Counted from the stretch's first letter, positions 53,525-63,576 are shown. The stretch is DNA of 64,000 bases from CAIXRL01 sp964619155 (GCA_964619155.1 CAZUEM010000001.1:23719-87718); one strand, 5' to 3'. Made by a program: numbers and translations. Notes: generated by a model not told the origin, from the sequence alone.

Positions 53525-54897
53525 CCTTCGACCGGCACCATCCGCTGCCCGGCCGCCGGCCGCTCGTCGCGGGGGCCGCGCGCAGCGGCGTCGCCGCCGC
53601 GCGACTGCTCGCCCGCCACGGCGCCGAGGTCGTGCTCTGCGACCGCCGCTCCGGGGACGAGCTGCCCGAGGCGGCGCGCGCCGTCACGGCCTCCGGCGTC
53701 GGCGCGGCGTGGGGGCGCGACGATCCCGGGCTGCTCGACGGCCGCGACCTGCTCGTCTGGAGCCCGGGCATTCCGGCGGACCACGCGCTCGCGGCCGCCG
53801 CGCGCGAGCGCGGCATCCCGGTCGTCGGCGAGCTCGAGCTCGGCTTTCTCGCCGCGCGCGCGCCGCTCGTCTGCATCACCGGCACGAACGGCAAGAGCAC
53901 GACCACGGACCTGACCGGCGCGCTGTTGCGCGCGGCCGGGCGCGAGGTGGCGGTGTGCGGCAACATCGGCCGCGCGATCTGCGAGGTGGCCGAGGAGGTC
54001 AGCGACGCCGGCCTGCTCGTGGTCGAGGTCTCGTCGTTCCAGCTCGAGACCGTCGCGCGGCTCAAGCCGTTCGTCGCCACGTGGCTCAACCTGACGCCGG
54101 ACCACCTCGACCGCCACGGCACGCTCGAGGCCTACGGGGCGCTCAAGCAGCGGCTGTTCGAGCGCCAGGACGAGGGTGACTACGCGGTGCGCAACGCCGA
54201 CGACCCGGCGGTGGCGCACCGGCCCGGCGCGGCCTCGCCGCTGGCCTTCTCGGTGCGCGGGCCCGTGGACGACGGCGCGTTCTTCGAGGCCGGCGACCTC
54301 GTGCTGGCGCGCCGCGGCGGCCGCGAGCGCGTGGCGTCGCGGGGCGAGGTGCGGCTGCCGGGACCCCACAACCTCGCCAACGTACTCGCCGCGCTCGCGA
54401 CCGTGCTGCCGATGGAGCCGCCGGCGGCGGCGGTGCGCGGCGTGCTCGCGTCGTACGCGGGCCTCGAGCACCGCCTGGAGGCGGCGGGCGAGGTGGACGG
54501 CGTGCGCTTCGTCAACGACTCCAAGGCCACCAACACCGACTCGCTCGCGGTCGCGCTGCAGAGCTTCGAGCAGCCCGTGGTGCTCATCGCCGGAGGCCGC
54601 GACAAGGGCCAGGACTTCGCGCCGCTCGCCGGCCTCGTGCGCCGCCACGTCCGCCGGCTGGTGCTGATCGGCGAGGGGGCGGGCCCGATGGCCAAGGCCT
54701 GGGCCGGCGTGCCGGCCGAGCGCGCGGAAACACTGGCCGAAGCGGTCGCGGTCGCGTACCGTGCGGCCGTTCCGGGTGGCGTGGTCCTGCTGTCGCCGGG
54801 CTGCGCCTCGTACGACATGTTCAAGGACTACGAGGACCGCGGACGGCGCTTCAAGGAAGAAGTCGCCCGACTCGCGCAGGGAGGCGTGCGGGGATGA
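53521..54897 (+). CDS. murD: UDP-MurNAc-L-alanine:D-glutamate ligase MurD
   Basis: This 458-residue protein has an N-terminal Rossmann-like UDP-binding domain (GAARSGVAAARLL), ATP loop ITGTNGKSTTTDL, LNLTPDHLDRHG and NDSKATNTDSL, AGGRDKGQDF. It adds D-Glu to UDP-MurNAc-L-Ala. It overlaps ftsW by 4 nt (ATGA). Confidence 0.96.
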   Translation: MTFDRHHPLPGRRPLVAGAARSGVAAARLLARHGAEVVLCDRRSGDELPEAARAVTASGVGAAWGRDDPGLLDGRDLLVWSPGIPADHALAAAARERGIPVVGELELGFLAARAPLVCITGTNGKSTTTDLTGALLRAAGREVAVCGNIGRAICEVAEEVSDAGLLVVEVSSFQLETVARLKPFVATWLNLTPDHLDRHGTLEAYGALKQRLFERQDEGDYAVRNADDPAVAHRPGAASPLAFSVRGPVDDGAFFEAGDLVLARRGGRERVASRGEVRLPGPHNLANVLAALATVLPMEPPAAAVRGVLASYAGLEHRLEAAGEVDGVRFVNDSKATNTDSLAVALQSFEQPVVLIAGGRDKGQDFAPLAGLVRRHVRRLVLIGEGAGPMAKAWAGVPAERAETLAEAVAVAYRAAVPGGVVLLSPGCASYDMFKDYEDRGRRFKEEVARLAQGGVRG

Positions 54898-56030
54898 CCC
54901 GAGGAGACCGCTGGATCATCGTGCTGGCCCTGGTGCTGACGGGCGTCGGGCTGGTGATGGTCTACTCGTCGAGTTCGTTCACCGCGTTCGTGCGCAAGGG
55001 CGACGAGAACTACTTCTTCCGCCAGCAGCTGCTGCGCACCGTGCTCGGCCTGGGCGTGCTCTGGGCGTGCGCGAAGGCGCTCAGCCTGCGGGTGCTCGAG
55101 TCGGCGGCGCCCTGGATCCTCGGGATCGCCTGCGCGCTGCTCGCGACGGTCGTCGCCGCGGGCCACATGTCCAACGGCGCGACCCGCTGGCTGCGGGTCG
55201 GCTTCATGAGCGTGCAGCCCACCGACCTCGCGCGGCTCGCCACGGTCGTGTTCCTGGCCTGGTGGCTCAAGCGCCGCCCGGTTTCCGAGCACGGCTTCCT
55301 GCGCGGGCTGCTGCCGCCGCTCGCCGTGGTCGGCATCGTCGCCGCGCTGATCCTCAAGCAGCCGAACCTGAGCTCGGCCGGGCTGCTGCTCGTCACCGGG
55401 CTCGCCATGCTGTTCGTCTCCGGCGCGCCGCTGCGCTACCTCGCGGGCCCCGTCGCGGCCGGCGCGGGCGCGGTGGCGGTCGCGCTCGCGACGCACCCGT
55501 ACATGATGCGGCGCGTGCACACGTTCGTGGATTTCCTGCTCGGGCGGGCGGACGGCCGCGACGCCGGCTTCCAGCTCGACCAGTCGCTCATCGCCATCGG
55601 CTCCGGCGGCATCGCCGGGCGCGGCCTCGGGGCGGGCATGCAGAAGCTGCTGTTCCTGCCCGAGGCGCACACGGACTTCATCTTCTCGATCCTCGCGGAG
55701 GAGCTCGGCTTCCTCGGGACGACCTTCCTGCTGGTCGTCATCGGGCTCTTCCTGTGGCGCGGCATGCGCGTCGCGGCGCGCTGCCCCGAACCCTTTGCCT
55801 GCCTCGTGGCGGGAGGTCTCACCGTGCAGATCGGCCTTTACGCGCTGGCCAACGTGGCCGTCGCGACCGGGCTGGCGCCGACCACCGGGCTGCCGCTGCC
55901 GTTCGTCTCGTACGGCGGCTCGGCACTGCTCGCGAACCTGGCGGCCGCCGGCATTCTGTACCGCATCAGCGCCCTCAACGGCGAATCCGAGGCGCTCACC
56001 CGGCAGCGCTGGGCGAGGGAGGGCGCATGA
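54894..56030 (+). CDS. ftsW: Septal peptidoglycan polymerase FtsW
   Basis: This 378-residue SEDS-family protein has ten membrane helices and the motifs VMVYSSSS, FMSVQPTDLARLA, AEELGFLGTTFLL and LPLPFVSYGGSALLANLA. It polymerises glycan strands in complex with FtsI, encoded upstream in the same operon. Its short termini are typical. It overlaps murG by 4 nt. Confidence 0.96.
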   Translation: MTRGDRWIIVLALVLTGVGLVMVYSSSSFTAFVRKGDENYFFRQQLLRTVLGLGVLWACAKALSLRVLESAAPWILGIACALLATVVAAGHMSNGATRWLRVGFMSVQPTDLARLATVVFLAWWLKRRPVSEHGFLRGLLPPLAVVGIVAALILKQPNLSSAGLLLVTGLAMLFVSGAPLRYLAGPVAAGAGAVAVALATHPYMMRRVHTFVDFLLGRADGRDAGFQLDQSLIAIGSGGIAGRGLGAGMQKLLFLPEAHTDFIFSILAEELGFLGTTFLLVVIGLFLWRGMRVAARCPEPFACLVAGGLTVQIGLYALANVAVATGLAPTTGLPLPFVSYGGSALLANLAAAGILYRISALNGESEALTRQRWAREGA

Positions 56031-57163
56031 AGATCCTGATCGCCGGCGGCGGCACCGGGGGGCACGTCTTCCCGGGCATCGCGGTGGCCGAGGAGCTCAA
56101 GCGCCAGCGGCGCGACGTCGAGGTCGTGTTCGTGGGCACCCGCCACGGCATCGAGGCGCAGGCGGTGCCCGAGGCCGGCTTCCGCATCCGCTACCTGGCC
56201 TCGGCCGGCTTCCACCGCCGCCGCTGGTGGCTGTGGCCCGGCGCCGCGCTCGTCAACGTGCTCGGCGTGCTGCAGGCGCTGTGGATCGTGCTCGCGGAGA
56301 ACCCGAAGGCGGTCCTCGGCACGGGCGGCTACGTCAGCGCGCCGCTGTCGTTCGCCGCGAAGCTGCTCGGGCGCCCGCTCGTGCTGCAGGAGCAGAACAG
56401 CATCCCCGGCCTCGCGAACCGCGTGCTCGCCCGCTTCGCGAACGAGGTGCACCTGTCGTTCCTCGAGGCGCGCGGCTGGTTCGCGCGCAAGGACCACCTC
56501 AAGATCACCGGCAACCCGGTGCGCGCGCACATCCTCTCGGGCGACCGCGAGTCGGCCCTGCGCGAGTTCGAGCTGCAGCCCGGGCGGCCGACCGTGTTCG
56601 TGTTCGGCGGCAGCCTCGGCGCGCGCCGCATCAACGAGGCGGCGATCGACACGCTGCGGCGGCTCAAGGGCCGCGTGGACGTGCAGTTCATCCTGCAGAC
56701 GGGACGGCCCGACTTCGAGCGCGTGCAGGCCGCGGTGCAGGCCGAGCAGCTGCCCGCGACGGTCATGCCGTTCGTCAGGAAGATCCACATGGCCTACGCC
56801 GTCGCCGACCTGGTCGTGTGCCGCGCCGGCGCCATGACGCTGGCCGAGATCGCGGTCTGCGGCCTGCCCTCGGTGCTCGTGCCCTACCCGTTCGCCGCGC
56901 ACAACCACCAGGAGGTCAACGCCTCGAACCTGGTGGACCGAGGCGCGGCCGTGAGCATCGTGGACGCCGAGCTGACCGGCGAGCGGCTCGCGAAGGAGAT
57001 CGCGCACCTGCTCGCGGACCGCCAGGCGCTCTCGCGGATGTCGGCCAACGCGCGGCTGTTCGCGCGGCCCGACGCGGCGGCGCGCCTGGCGCGCTCGCTG
57101 CTGCGCCACGCCGAGGGCCGGGCCGCGGCGTCCGAGGAACCGGCGGCGGGAGGGAGCCACTGA
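56027..57163 (+). CDS. murG: Lipid II synthase MurG
   Basis: This 378-residue GT28 enzyme begins MKILIAGGGTGGHVFPG, with GTGGYVSAPLSFAAKL, LQEQNSIPGLANR, FGGSLGARRINEA and CRAGAMTLAEIAVCGLPSVLVPYPFAAHNHQ. It adds GlcNAc to lipid I on the cytoplasmic side. ATG 56027 overlaps the ftsW stop. Confidence 0.97.
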   Translation: MKILIAGGGTGGHVFPGIAVAEELKRQRRDVEVVFVGTRHGIEAQAVPEAGFRIRYLASAGFHRRRWWLWPGAALVNVLGVLQALWIVLAENPKAVLGTGGYVSAPLSFAAKLLGRPLVLQEQNSIPGLANRVLARFANEVHLSFLEARGWFARKDHLKITGNPVRAHILSGDRESALREFELQPGRPTVFVFGGSLGARRINEAAIDTLRRLKGRVDVQFILQTGRPDFERVQAAVQAEQLPATVMPFVRKIHMAYAVADLVVCRAGAMTLAEIAVCGLPSVLVPYPFAAHNHQEVNASNLVDRGAAVSIVDAELTGERLAKEIAHLLADRQALSRMSANARLFARPDAAARLARSLLRHAEGRAAASEEPAAGGSH

Positions 57164-57164
57164 G

Positions 57165-58550
57165 ATGTACGGCCGCACGCACCGCATCCACTTCATCGGC
57201 GTCGGCGGCAGCGGCATGTCCGGGCTCGCCGAGGTGCTGCTCAACATGGGCTACGCGGTCTCGGGCAGCGACCTCAGGGCCACCGAGGTGACCGACCGGC
57301 TGGTCGGCCTCGGCGGCCGGGTGTTCCCCGGGCACGCCGCCTCGAACGTCGAGGGCGCGCAGGTCGTCGTCTACTCCTCGGCGGTGCAGCCCGACAACCC
57401 CGAGCTGGTCGCGGCCCGGAGCGCAGGCGTGCCCGTGATCGCGCGCGCCGACATGCTCGCCGAGCTGATGCGCATGAAGTACGGCATCGCCGTCGGCGGC
57501 TCGCACGGCAAGACCACGACGACCTCGATGGTCGGGGCGGTGCTCGAGCGCGGCGGCATGGACCCGACGATCGTGGTCGGCGGGCGGCTGCGCGCGGTGG
57601 GCGCGAACGCCCAGCTCGGGCACGGCCGCTTCATGGTCGCCGAGGCCGACGAGAGCGACGGGTCGTTCCTGCGGCTCGCGCCGGCCATCACGGTGGTCAC
57701 CAACATCGACCGCGAGCACCTCGACCACTACGCCGACCTCGCCGAGGTCCGGCAGGCGTTCGTCTACTTCGCGAACCGGGTGCCGTTCTACGGCGTCAGC
57801 GTGCTGTGCGCCGACGACGCGAACGTCCGCGGCATCCTGCCCGAGGTGACCAAGCGCACGGTCCTCTACGGCACGGGGCCGGACGCCGAGGTGCGCGGCG
57901 TGGACGTCGAGCTCTCCGGGCACGGCTCGCGCTTCGGCGTCGTCGCCGGCGGCCGCGAACTCGGGACGGTGACGCTGCAGGTGCCGGGGCGGCACAACGT
58001 GCTCAACGCGCTCGCGGCGGTCGCGGTCGGGCTCGAGCTCGAGATCGGGTTCGGCCACGTCGCCGAGGGCCTCGGCGCCTTCCACGGGGTGGGGCGGCGC
58101 TTCGAGACCCGCGGCGACGCGAACGGCGTGCGCGTGGTGGACGACTACGGCCACCACCCGACCGAGGTCGCGGCGACGCTGGCCGCGGCGCGCCAGCTCG
58201 GCGGGCGCGTGCTCGTCATCTTCCAGCCGCACCGCTACACGCGCACCGCCGCGCTGCGCGAGGAGTTCGGGCGCTGCTTCGCGGACGCCGACCGCGCGTG
58301 GGTGCTCGACGTCTACGCGGCCGGCGAGGCCCCGATCGAGGGCGTCTCCGGCCGCACGGTGGCCGACTCGGCCCGCGAGCAGGGCGCCGGGCACGTCGAG
58401 TACGCCGGCTCGGGCGCGGCGGCCGCCGAGGCGGCCGCGCGTGAGGCGAGGCCCGGCGACGTCGTGATCACGCTCGGCGCCGGCGACGTCTGGAAGCTGG
58501 CCGACCAGGTGCTGGCGCGCCTCGGCGCGCCGGCCGGGAGCCGCGCGTGA
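57165..58550 (+). CDS. murC: UDP-MurNAc:L-alanine ligase MurC
   Basis: This 461-residue protein has the N-terminal IHFIGVGGSGMSGLAEVL, ATP loop GGSHGKTTTTSMVG, EADESDGSF and DDYGHHPTEVAATL, FQPHRYTRTAAL. It attaches the first amino acid to UDP-MurNAc. It starts 1 bp after the murG stop. In many genomes murB and ddl follow murC; here ftsQ follows directly. Confidence 0.96.
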   Translation: MYGRTHRIHFIGVGGSGMSGLAEVLLNMGYAVSGSDLRATEVTDRLVGLGGRVFPGHAASNVEGAQVVVYSSAVQPDNPELVAARSAGVPVIARADMLAELMRMKYGIAVGGSHGKTTTTSMVGAVLERGGMDPTIVVGGRLRAVGANAQLGHGRFMVAEADESDGSFLRLAPAITVVTNIDREHLDHYADLAEVRQAFVYFANRVPFYGVSVLCADDANVRGILPEVTKRTVLYGTGPDAEVRGVDVELSGHGSRFGVVAGGRELGTVTLQVPGRHNVLNALAAVAVGLELEIGFGHVAEGLGAFHGVGRRFETRGDANGVRVVDDYGHHPTEVAATLAAARQLGGRVLVIFQPHRYTRTAALREEFGRCFADADRAWVLDVYAAGEAPIEGVSGRTVADSAREQGAGHVEYAGSGAAAAEAAAREARPGDVVITLGAGDVWKLADQVLARLGAPAGSRA

Positions 58551-59377
58551 GCACCTACCAGGGCCGCGCGCTCGAGCGCGGGCGGCGCGAGCGGGCCCCC
58601 CGGGGCGGCGGCGGCCGGCAGGCCCTGCGCGTGCTCGCGGTCATGGCCGCGATCGGCCTGCTCGCGATCGTGCCGTGGCGCGAACTGCGCGAGCGCCACG
58701 CCGTGCTGAGGAGCGTCCGCGTGACCGGGCTGCGCTACCTCGACGGCGCCCGCGTGGCGCGCGTGGCGAAGCTCGCGGAAGGCCAGGACCTGCTGTCGCT
58801 CGACCTCGGCCGCGTGCGCGCGCGGCTGCTCGCCGACCCGCGCATCGAGCGCGCCGAGGTGCGGCGCGCGGGGCTGCGGGGGCTCGAGCTCAAGATCACC
58901 GAGCGCGTGCCGGCGCTCGCCGTCGCGCACGGCGAGCCGTGGGAGATCGACACCGCCGGCGTGCTGCTCGCGCCGCTGCAGCGCGGCGTCATCGCCGACG
59001 TGCCGATCCTCACCGGCGCCGACTTCTCGCGGCACCGCCCGGGCGCGCGGCTGCGCACGCCGCAGGTGCAAAGAGGGCTCGCGTGGGCGGCGATTTTGAG
59101 CGACAATGCGCTCCGTCTCGCGGGCCAGGTCTCCGAGGTGGACGTCTCCGAGGATCGCGTCACGCGCCTCGTGCTCATGAACGGCGTGCGCGTGATCGGG
59201 ACGGCCTGGCCGCCGGACACGAGACAGCTATCCGGGCTGCGGGCGACGCTGGCCGACCTCCAGAGCAAGGGCATGACGCCCGGCGAGGTGGACGTGCGGA
59301 TCCCGGAGCAGATCATCGTTCGCGACGCGCGGGAGACCGCGCCCGGCGGGGCCGGCGAGGGTCGCGGGAACATCTGA
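58547..59377 (+). CDS. ftsQ: Divisome protein FtsQ (POTRA domain)
   Basis: This 276-residue protein has a basic cytoplasmic tail, one membrane helix (ALRVLAVMAAIGLLAIVPW, about 26-44) and a POTRA domain: LRSVRVTGLRYLDGARVARVAKL then SLDLGRVRARLLADPRIERAEVRR and LELKITERVPALAV. This is the FtsQ/DivIB layout. The C-terminal domain ends in an unstructured tail. It is coupled to murC by a GTGA overlap. Confidence 0.9.
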   Translation: MSTYQGRALERGRRERAPRGGGGRQALRVLAVMAAIGLLAIVPWRELRERHAVLRSVRVTGLRYLDGARVARVAKLAEGQDLLSLDLGRVRARLLADPRIERAEVRRAGLRGLELKITERVPALAVAHGEPWEIDTAGVLLAPLQRGVIADVPILTGADFSRHRPGARLRTPQVQRGLAWAAILSDNALRLAGQVSEVDVSEDRVTRLVLMNGVRVIGTAWPPDTRQLSGLRATLADLQSKGMTPGEVDVRIPEQIIVRDARETAPGGAGEGRGNI

Positions 59378-59411
59378 GACGAGGGCACGCAGCCAGGCGG
59401 GAGGGAACCCC

Positions 59412-60647
59412 ATGGCCCAGGCGACACGGACGTTCGTCGGTCTCGACATCGGCACCACCAAGATCAGTTGCATCATCGCCGACCAGAACTCCTCCGGTGA
59501 GCTGCGCATCGTCGGCGTGGGCAACGCCCCCAGCGAGGGCCTGCGGCGCGGCGTGGTGGTGGACCTCGAGAAGACCGTCACCAGCATCCAGCGCTCCGTC
59601 GAGGAAGCCGAGCGGATGGCCGGCATCGACGTGAAGGGCGTCTACGCCGGCATCGCGGGCGACCACATCCGCAGCATCAACAGCCGCGGGGTCATCGCGG
59701 TCGCGCGCAAGGACAACGAGATCGCCGCCGCCGACGTCGAGCGCGTGGTCGAGGCCGCCAAGGCCATCGCCATCCCGATGGACCGCGAGATCATCCACGT
59801 GATCCCGCAGGAGTTCCTGGTGGACGACCAGGACGGCATCCAGGACCCGGTCGGCATGAGCGGCGTGCGCCTCGAGGCCGAGGTCCACATCATCACGGGC
59901 GCGGTCACGAGCGCGAAGAACATCTGCCGCGCGATCCAGCGCGTGGGCCTGAAGGTCTACGACCTCGTGCTCGAGCCGCTGGCCTCCGCGCAGGCGGTGC
60001 TCGACGACGACGAGCGCGCCCTCGGCGTGGTGCTGCTCGACATCGGCGGCGGCACGACCGACGTCGCGGTCTTCCACGAGGGTTCGATCCGCCACACCGC
60101 GATCATCCCGTTCGGCGGGGCGAGCGTGACCAGCGACATCGCCATCGGCCTGCGCACCCCGATCGACAAGGCCGAGGCGCTCAAGCTCCAGTTCGGCTCG
60201 GCGCTCGCCTCGCTCGTGCCGGCCGAGGAGATGCTCGCGGTGGCGGGGGTCGGCGGCCGCACCGACCGCGAGATCTCGCGGCACGTGCTGGCGTCGATGA
60301 TCGAGCCGCGCATGGAGGAGATCTTCGCGCTCGCCAACAAGGAAGTGCGCAAGAACCACTTCGCCGAGCTGCTCGGAGGCGGCGTCGTGCTGACGGGCGG
60401 CACCTCGCTGCTGCCGGGCATCGCCGAGCTGGCGGAGCAGGTCTTCGAGATGCCCGTGCGCCTCGGCGCGCCTCGCGGCGTGGGCGGGCTGGCGGAAAAC
60501 GTCGCCGACCCGCGCTTCTCGACCGGCGTCGGGCTGGTGCTGCACGCCGCCGGGCAGGCGAGCGGGAACGGGATCTACACGGACAACGGGAGCTCGAAGC
60601 CGAAGCCGCGCTTCGATCTCTGGAACTGGTTCACGAGCCGCTTCTAG
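59412..60647 (+). CDS. ftsA: Cell division protein FtsA
   Basis: This 411-residue actin-fold ATPase has FVGLDIGTTKISCIIAD, LLDIGGGTTDVAVF, and ADVERVVEAAKAIAIPMDRE in the 1C/SHS2 domain. The last residues, FDLWNWFTSRF, form the amphipathic membrane-targeting helix. It tethers FtsZ filaments to the membrane. There is a 34-bp gap after ftsQ with a GGAGGGAA ribosome site. Confidence 0.96.
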   Translation: MAQATRTFVGLDIGTTKISCIIADQNSSGELRIVGVGNAPSEGLRRGVVVDLEKTVTSIQRSVEEAERMAGIDVKGVYAGIAGDHIRSINSRGVIAVARKDNEIAAADVERVVEAAKAIAIPMDREIIHVIPQEFLVDDQDGIQDPVGMSGVRLEAEVHIITGAVTSAKNICRAIQRVGLKVYDLVLEPLASAQAVLDDDERALGVVLLDIGGGTTDVAVFHEGSIRHTAIIPFGGASVTSDIAIGLRTPIDKAEALKLQFGSALASLVPAEEMLAVAGVGGRTDREISRHVLASMIEPRMEEIFALANKEVRKNHFAELLGGGVVLTGGTSLLPGIAELAEQVFEMPVRLGAPRGVGGLAENVADPRFSTGVGLVLHAAGQASGNGIYTDNGSSKPKPRFDLWNWFTSRF

Positions 60648-60709
60648 CGTCACGAACCACCGGGCGGCGCGGCCAGGACGGCCGCGGGCCGGCACAAGGA
60701 GAGGTGCCC

Positions 60710-61849
60710 ATGTCGATGTTCGAGCTGGAGATGGAACGGACCGCCGCGGCGCGACTGAAGGTCATCGGCGTCGGCGGGGCGGGCGGCAACGCGGTGAACC
60801 GCATGATCGGCGCGGGCCTGCGCGGCGTGGAGTTCATCGCCGCGAACACGGACGTGCAGGCCCTCGGCGGCTCGCTCGCCTCGACCCGCATCCAGCTCGG
60901 CGTGAACGCGACGCGCGGGCTCGGCGCCGGCGGCGACCCCTCGCAGGGCCGGCTGTCGGCCGAGGAGGACCAGCAGGCCATCGCCGACGTGCTGGGCGAC
61001 TCGGACATGGTGTTCGTCACCGCCGGCATGGGCGGCGGCACGGGCACCGGCGCGGCGCCGGTCGTGGCGCGCATCGCCCGCCAGGCGGGCGCGCTGACCG
61101 TGGGCGTCGTGACGCGCCCGTTCAGCTTCGAGGGCCGGCGCCGCATGCGCCAGGCCGAGGAGGGCCTCGAGGAGCTGCGCGCCGAGGTGGACACGCTGCT
61201 CGTCATCCCGAACGAGCGGCTGCTCGCCGTGGTCGAGCGCGGCACCCCGCTCTCGGAGGCCTTCGGCATCGCCGACGACGTGCTGCTCAAGGCCACCAAG
61301 GGCATCGCCGACCTCGTCACCGTGCCCGGCCTCGTCAACGTGGACTTCGCCGACGTGAAGAGCATCATGGCCGCGCGCGGCAACGCGCTCATGGGCACCG
61401 GGCGCGCGACCGGCGAGACGCGCGCGGTGGACGCGGCCACGGCCGCGGTCAGCAGCCCGCTGCTCGAGGACGTCTCGATCCACGGCGCCGAGGGCGTGCT
61501 GCTCAACATCACCGGCGGGCGCGACCTCAGCCTGCACGAGGTCAACGAGGCCTCGAAGGTGGTCACCGAGGCCGCGGGCGAGGACGCGAACATCATCTTC
61601 GGCGCCGTCATCGACCCGGCGCTCGACGGCGAGATCGTGGTCACCGTGGTCGCCACCGGCTTCGGCCCGGCGGCGCCGCACCTGCGGGTCGTGGAGCGCT
61701 CGCGCGCGAAGGTGGCGAACGCCGACGACGAGCCGAGCTACACCGAGCCCGCCTGGAAGCGGCGCGAGTCACGCGGCCAGTGGGGCCGGGGCAACGGCAA
61801 CGGCGCCTCGCTCGAGGTGCCGACGTTCCTGCGCCGCCAGATGGACTGA
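60710..61849 (+). CDS. ftsZ: Cell division GTPase FtsZ
   Basis: This 379-residue tubulin homologue has IGVGGAGGNAVNRM, ANTDVQAL, the tubulin signature GMGGGTGTGAAPV, and the C-terminal peptide LEVPTFLRRQ that binds FtsA. The C-terminal linker is short (about 40 residues). ATG 60710 is chosen because AAGGAGAG lies 6 bp before it; GTG 60704 would put the start inside the ribosome site. Confidence 0.97.
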   Translation: MSMFELEMERTAAARLKVIGVGGAGGNAVNRMIGAGLRGVEFIAANTDVQALGGSLASTRIQLGVNATRGLGAGGDPSQGRLSAEEDQQAIADVLGDSDMVFVTAGMGGGTGTGAAPVVARIARQAGALTVGVVTRPFSFEGRRRMRQAEEGLEELRAEVDTLLVIPNERLLAVVERGTPLSEAFGIADDVLLKATKGIADLVTVPGLVNVDFADVKSIMAARGNALMGTGRATGETRAVDAATAAVSSPLLEDVSIHGAEGVLLNITGGRDLSLHEVNEASKVVTEAAGEDANIIFGAVIDPALDGEIVVTVVATGFGPAAPHLRVVERSRAKVANADDEPSYTEPAWKRRESRGQWGRGNGNGASLEVPTFLRRQMD

Positions 61850-61854
61850 CGGCG

Positions 61855-63519
61855 ATGCGGTTCCTGTCCTCGCTGGTCAAGTGGGGGCACACGCGGCACT
61901 ACAACGCGGGCATCCTCCACTTCAACCGGGGGGAGTTCGCGCGGGCCGCCGAGTGCTTCGAGACCGTGCTCCGCGAGGTGCGGGACCCGAACGATCCCGA
62001 CCACTGCCTCGCGCGCGTGCACGCCGCGGAGGCGCGCGCGAACCTCGGGCTGGCCCACTTCCACGCCGGCGACTTCGCGCGCGCGGAGCAGGAGTTCACC
62101 CGCGCGCTCGCCGAGAACCCGACGTTCCCCGACCTGCGCTACCACCGCGCGCGCATCTACGAGCGCTCGGGCCGCCTGGACGAGGCGATCGCGGACCTCG
62201 AGCGGGCGCTGGACGAGCACCCGCACTACCTCGAGGGCCGGCTCCTGCTGGCCGTGTGCCTCGGCCTGCGCGGCGACGGCGAGCGCTCGGCGGCCTCGCT
62301 GGCGGAGGCGCTCGAGCTGGGCTTCGAGGCCCCCGAGTGGGTGACGCCCGCGGTCGCGCGCGACTGGACGGGCGAGCAGTGGCGGCGGCTGCTGCCCGGC
62401 GAGGGCGCGAAGCGCGAGGCGCCCGAGGGCGGGGCGAGCCTCGACCGGGCTCTCGCGCGCCAGCAGGAGGGCGACCTGGCCGGGGCGGTCGCCGAACTGC
62501 GGCGGGCGGTGGCGGCGAAGCCGTCCTACGCGGACCTGCGCTGCCGGCTGGCCGGGCTGCTGTTCGAGGACGGCGCGCCCGGGGAGGCGCTCGACCACCT
62601 CAAGGTGGCGCTCGAGCTGAACCCGCGCTACCTCGAGGCGCGGCTGCTCGGGGCGAGGCTGGAACTGGAGCAGGGGCGCGCCGCCGCGGCGACGGCCCAC
62701 GTCGAGGCGGCGCTCGAGGCGCACCCGCAGTACCCCGACGTGCACTTCTGGCTCGGCCTCGCGCGCTTCCGCGGCGGGGACCTCGAGGGCGCCGCGCAGG
62801 CGCTCGAGACCGCGACCGGCATGAACCGCCAGTTCGCGCGCGCGAACCGCCTGCTCGGGCTCGTCTACCACGCGCTCGGCCGCGACGACGAGGCCCTGCG
62901 CGCGCTGCGCCGCGGGCTCGCGCGCGACCGCGAGGGGCCCCGGCACGCGCTGCTCGAGGCGCAGCTGCTCGCCGAGGCCGGCGACCACGAGGGCGCGGAG
63001 GCGGCGCTGCTGCGCATGCTGGCCGTGCACCCGGGATACCCGGACCTGCACGTGCTCCTCGGGCGCGTACGCCGCGCGCAGGGCCGCGTCGAGGAGGCCG
63101 CCGCCGCCTACCAGCGGGCGCTCGAGCTGCAGCCCGGCTACGGCGCGCCGGCGCTCGAGCTGGGCAGCCTGTGGCTGCAGGCGAACCGGCTGGCGCAGGC
63201 CGAGACGGTGCTCGCGGGCGTGGCCGCGGCGCATCCACGCTGGGCGGACGCGCACGCGCTGCTCGGGCGCGTGCGGCTGATGCGCGGCGACGCGGCGGGG
63301 GCCGAGGGGCCGCTGCGCGAAGCCCTCGGGATCAACCCCGGCTTCGCGGCCGCGCGGGCCGACCTCGGCTGGACGCTGCTCCGGCTGGCCCGGCCGTCGG
63401 AGGCCGACGAGCAGTTCGCGCAGGCGCTCGAACTGGACCCGCTGGACGCGCTGCCGCGCCACCAGCTCGCGTGGCGCGACTGGCTGGCCACGCAGCGCGA
63501 GGAGACGGCCGGGGCCTGA
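61855..63519 (+). CDS. Tetratricopeptide-repeat protein
   Basis: This 554-residue protein is made almost wholly of TPR helices: ILHFNRGEFARAAECFETVL, LGLAHFHAGDFARAEQEFTRAL, and about ten further 34-residue units, with a less regular zone near 175-200. It has no signal peptide or membrane helix, so it is cytoplasmic (an N-terminal FLSSLVKWG is only mildly hydrophobic). It starts 5 bp after ftsZ, so it is probably co-transcribed and may act as a scaffold linked to division. The specific partner is unknown. Confidence 0.85.
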   Translation: MRFLSSLVKWGHTRHYNAGILHFNRGEFARAAECFETVLREVRDPNDPDHCLARVHAAEARANLGLAHFHAGDFARAEQEFTRALAENPTFPDLRYHRARIYERSGRLDEAIADLERALDEHPHYLEGRLLLAVCLGLRGDGERSAASLAEALELGFEAPEWVTPAVARDWTGEQWRRLLPGEGAKREAPEGGASLDRALARQQEGDLAGAVAELRRAVAAKPSYADLRCRLAGLLFEDGAPGEALDHLKVALELNPRYLEARLLGARLELEQGRAAAATAHVEAALEAHPQYPDVHFWLGLARFRGGDLEGAAQALETATGMNRQFARANRLLGLVYHALGRDDEALRALRRGLARDREGPRHALLEAQLLAEAGDHEGAEAALLRMLAVHPGYPDLHVLLGRVRRAQGRVEEAAAAYQRALELQPGYGAPALELGSLWLQANRLAQAETVLAGVAAAHPRWADAHALLGRVRLMRGDAAGAEGPLREALGINPGFAAARADLGWTLLRLARPSEADEQFAQALELDPLDALPRHQLAWRDWLATQREETAGA

Positions 63520-63546
63520 GCGGGCGGCCGCGCGCGGAAAGCGAAC

Positions 63547-63576
63547 CGGCCCGGCTCCCGCGGGGGGACCGGGCCG
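63547..63576. terminator. Bidirectional terminator between the TPR gene and rpmB
   Basis: CGGCCCGG (63547-63554) and CCGGGCCG (63569-63576) form a perfect 8-bp stem with a 14-nt loop, between the convergent TPR and rpmB genes. The T content after the stem is low in either direction, but the position fits a shared transcript end. Confidence 0.5.
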
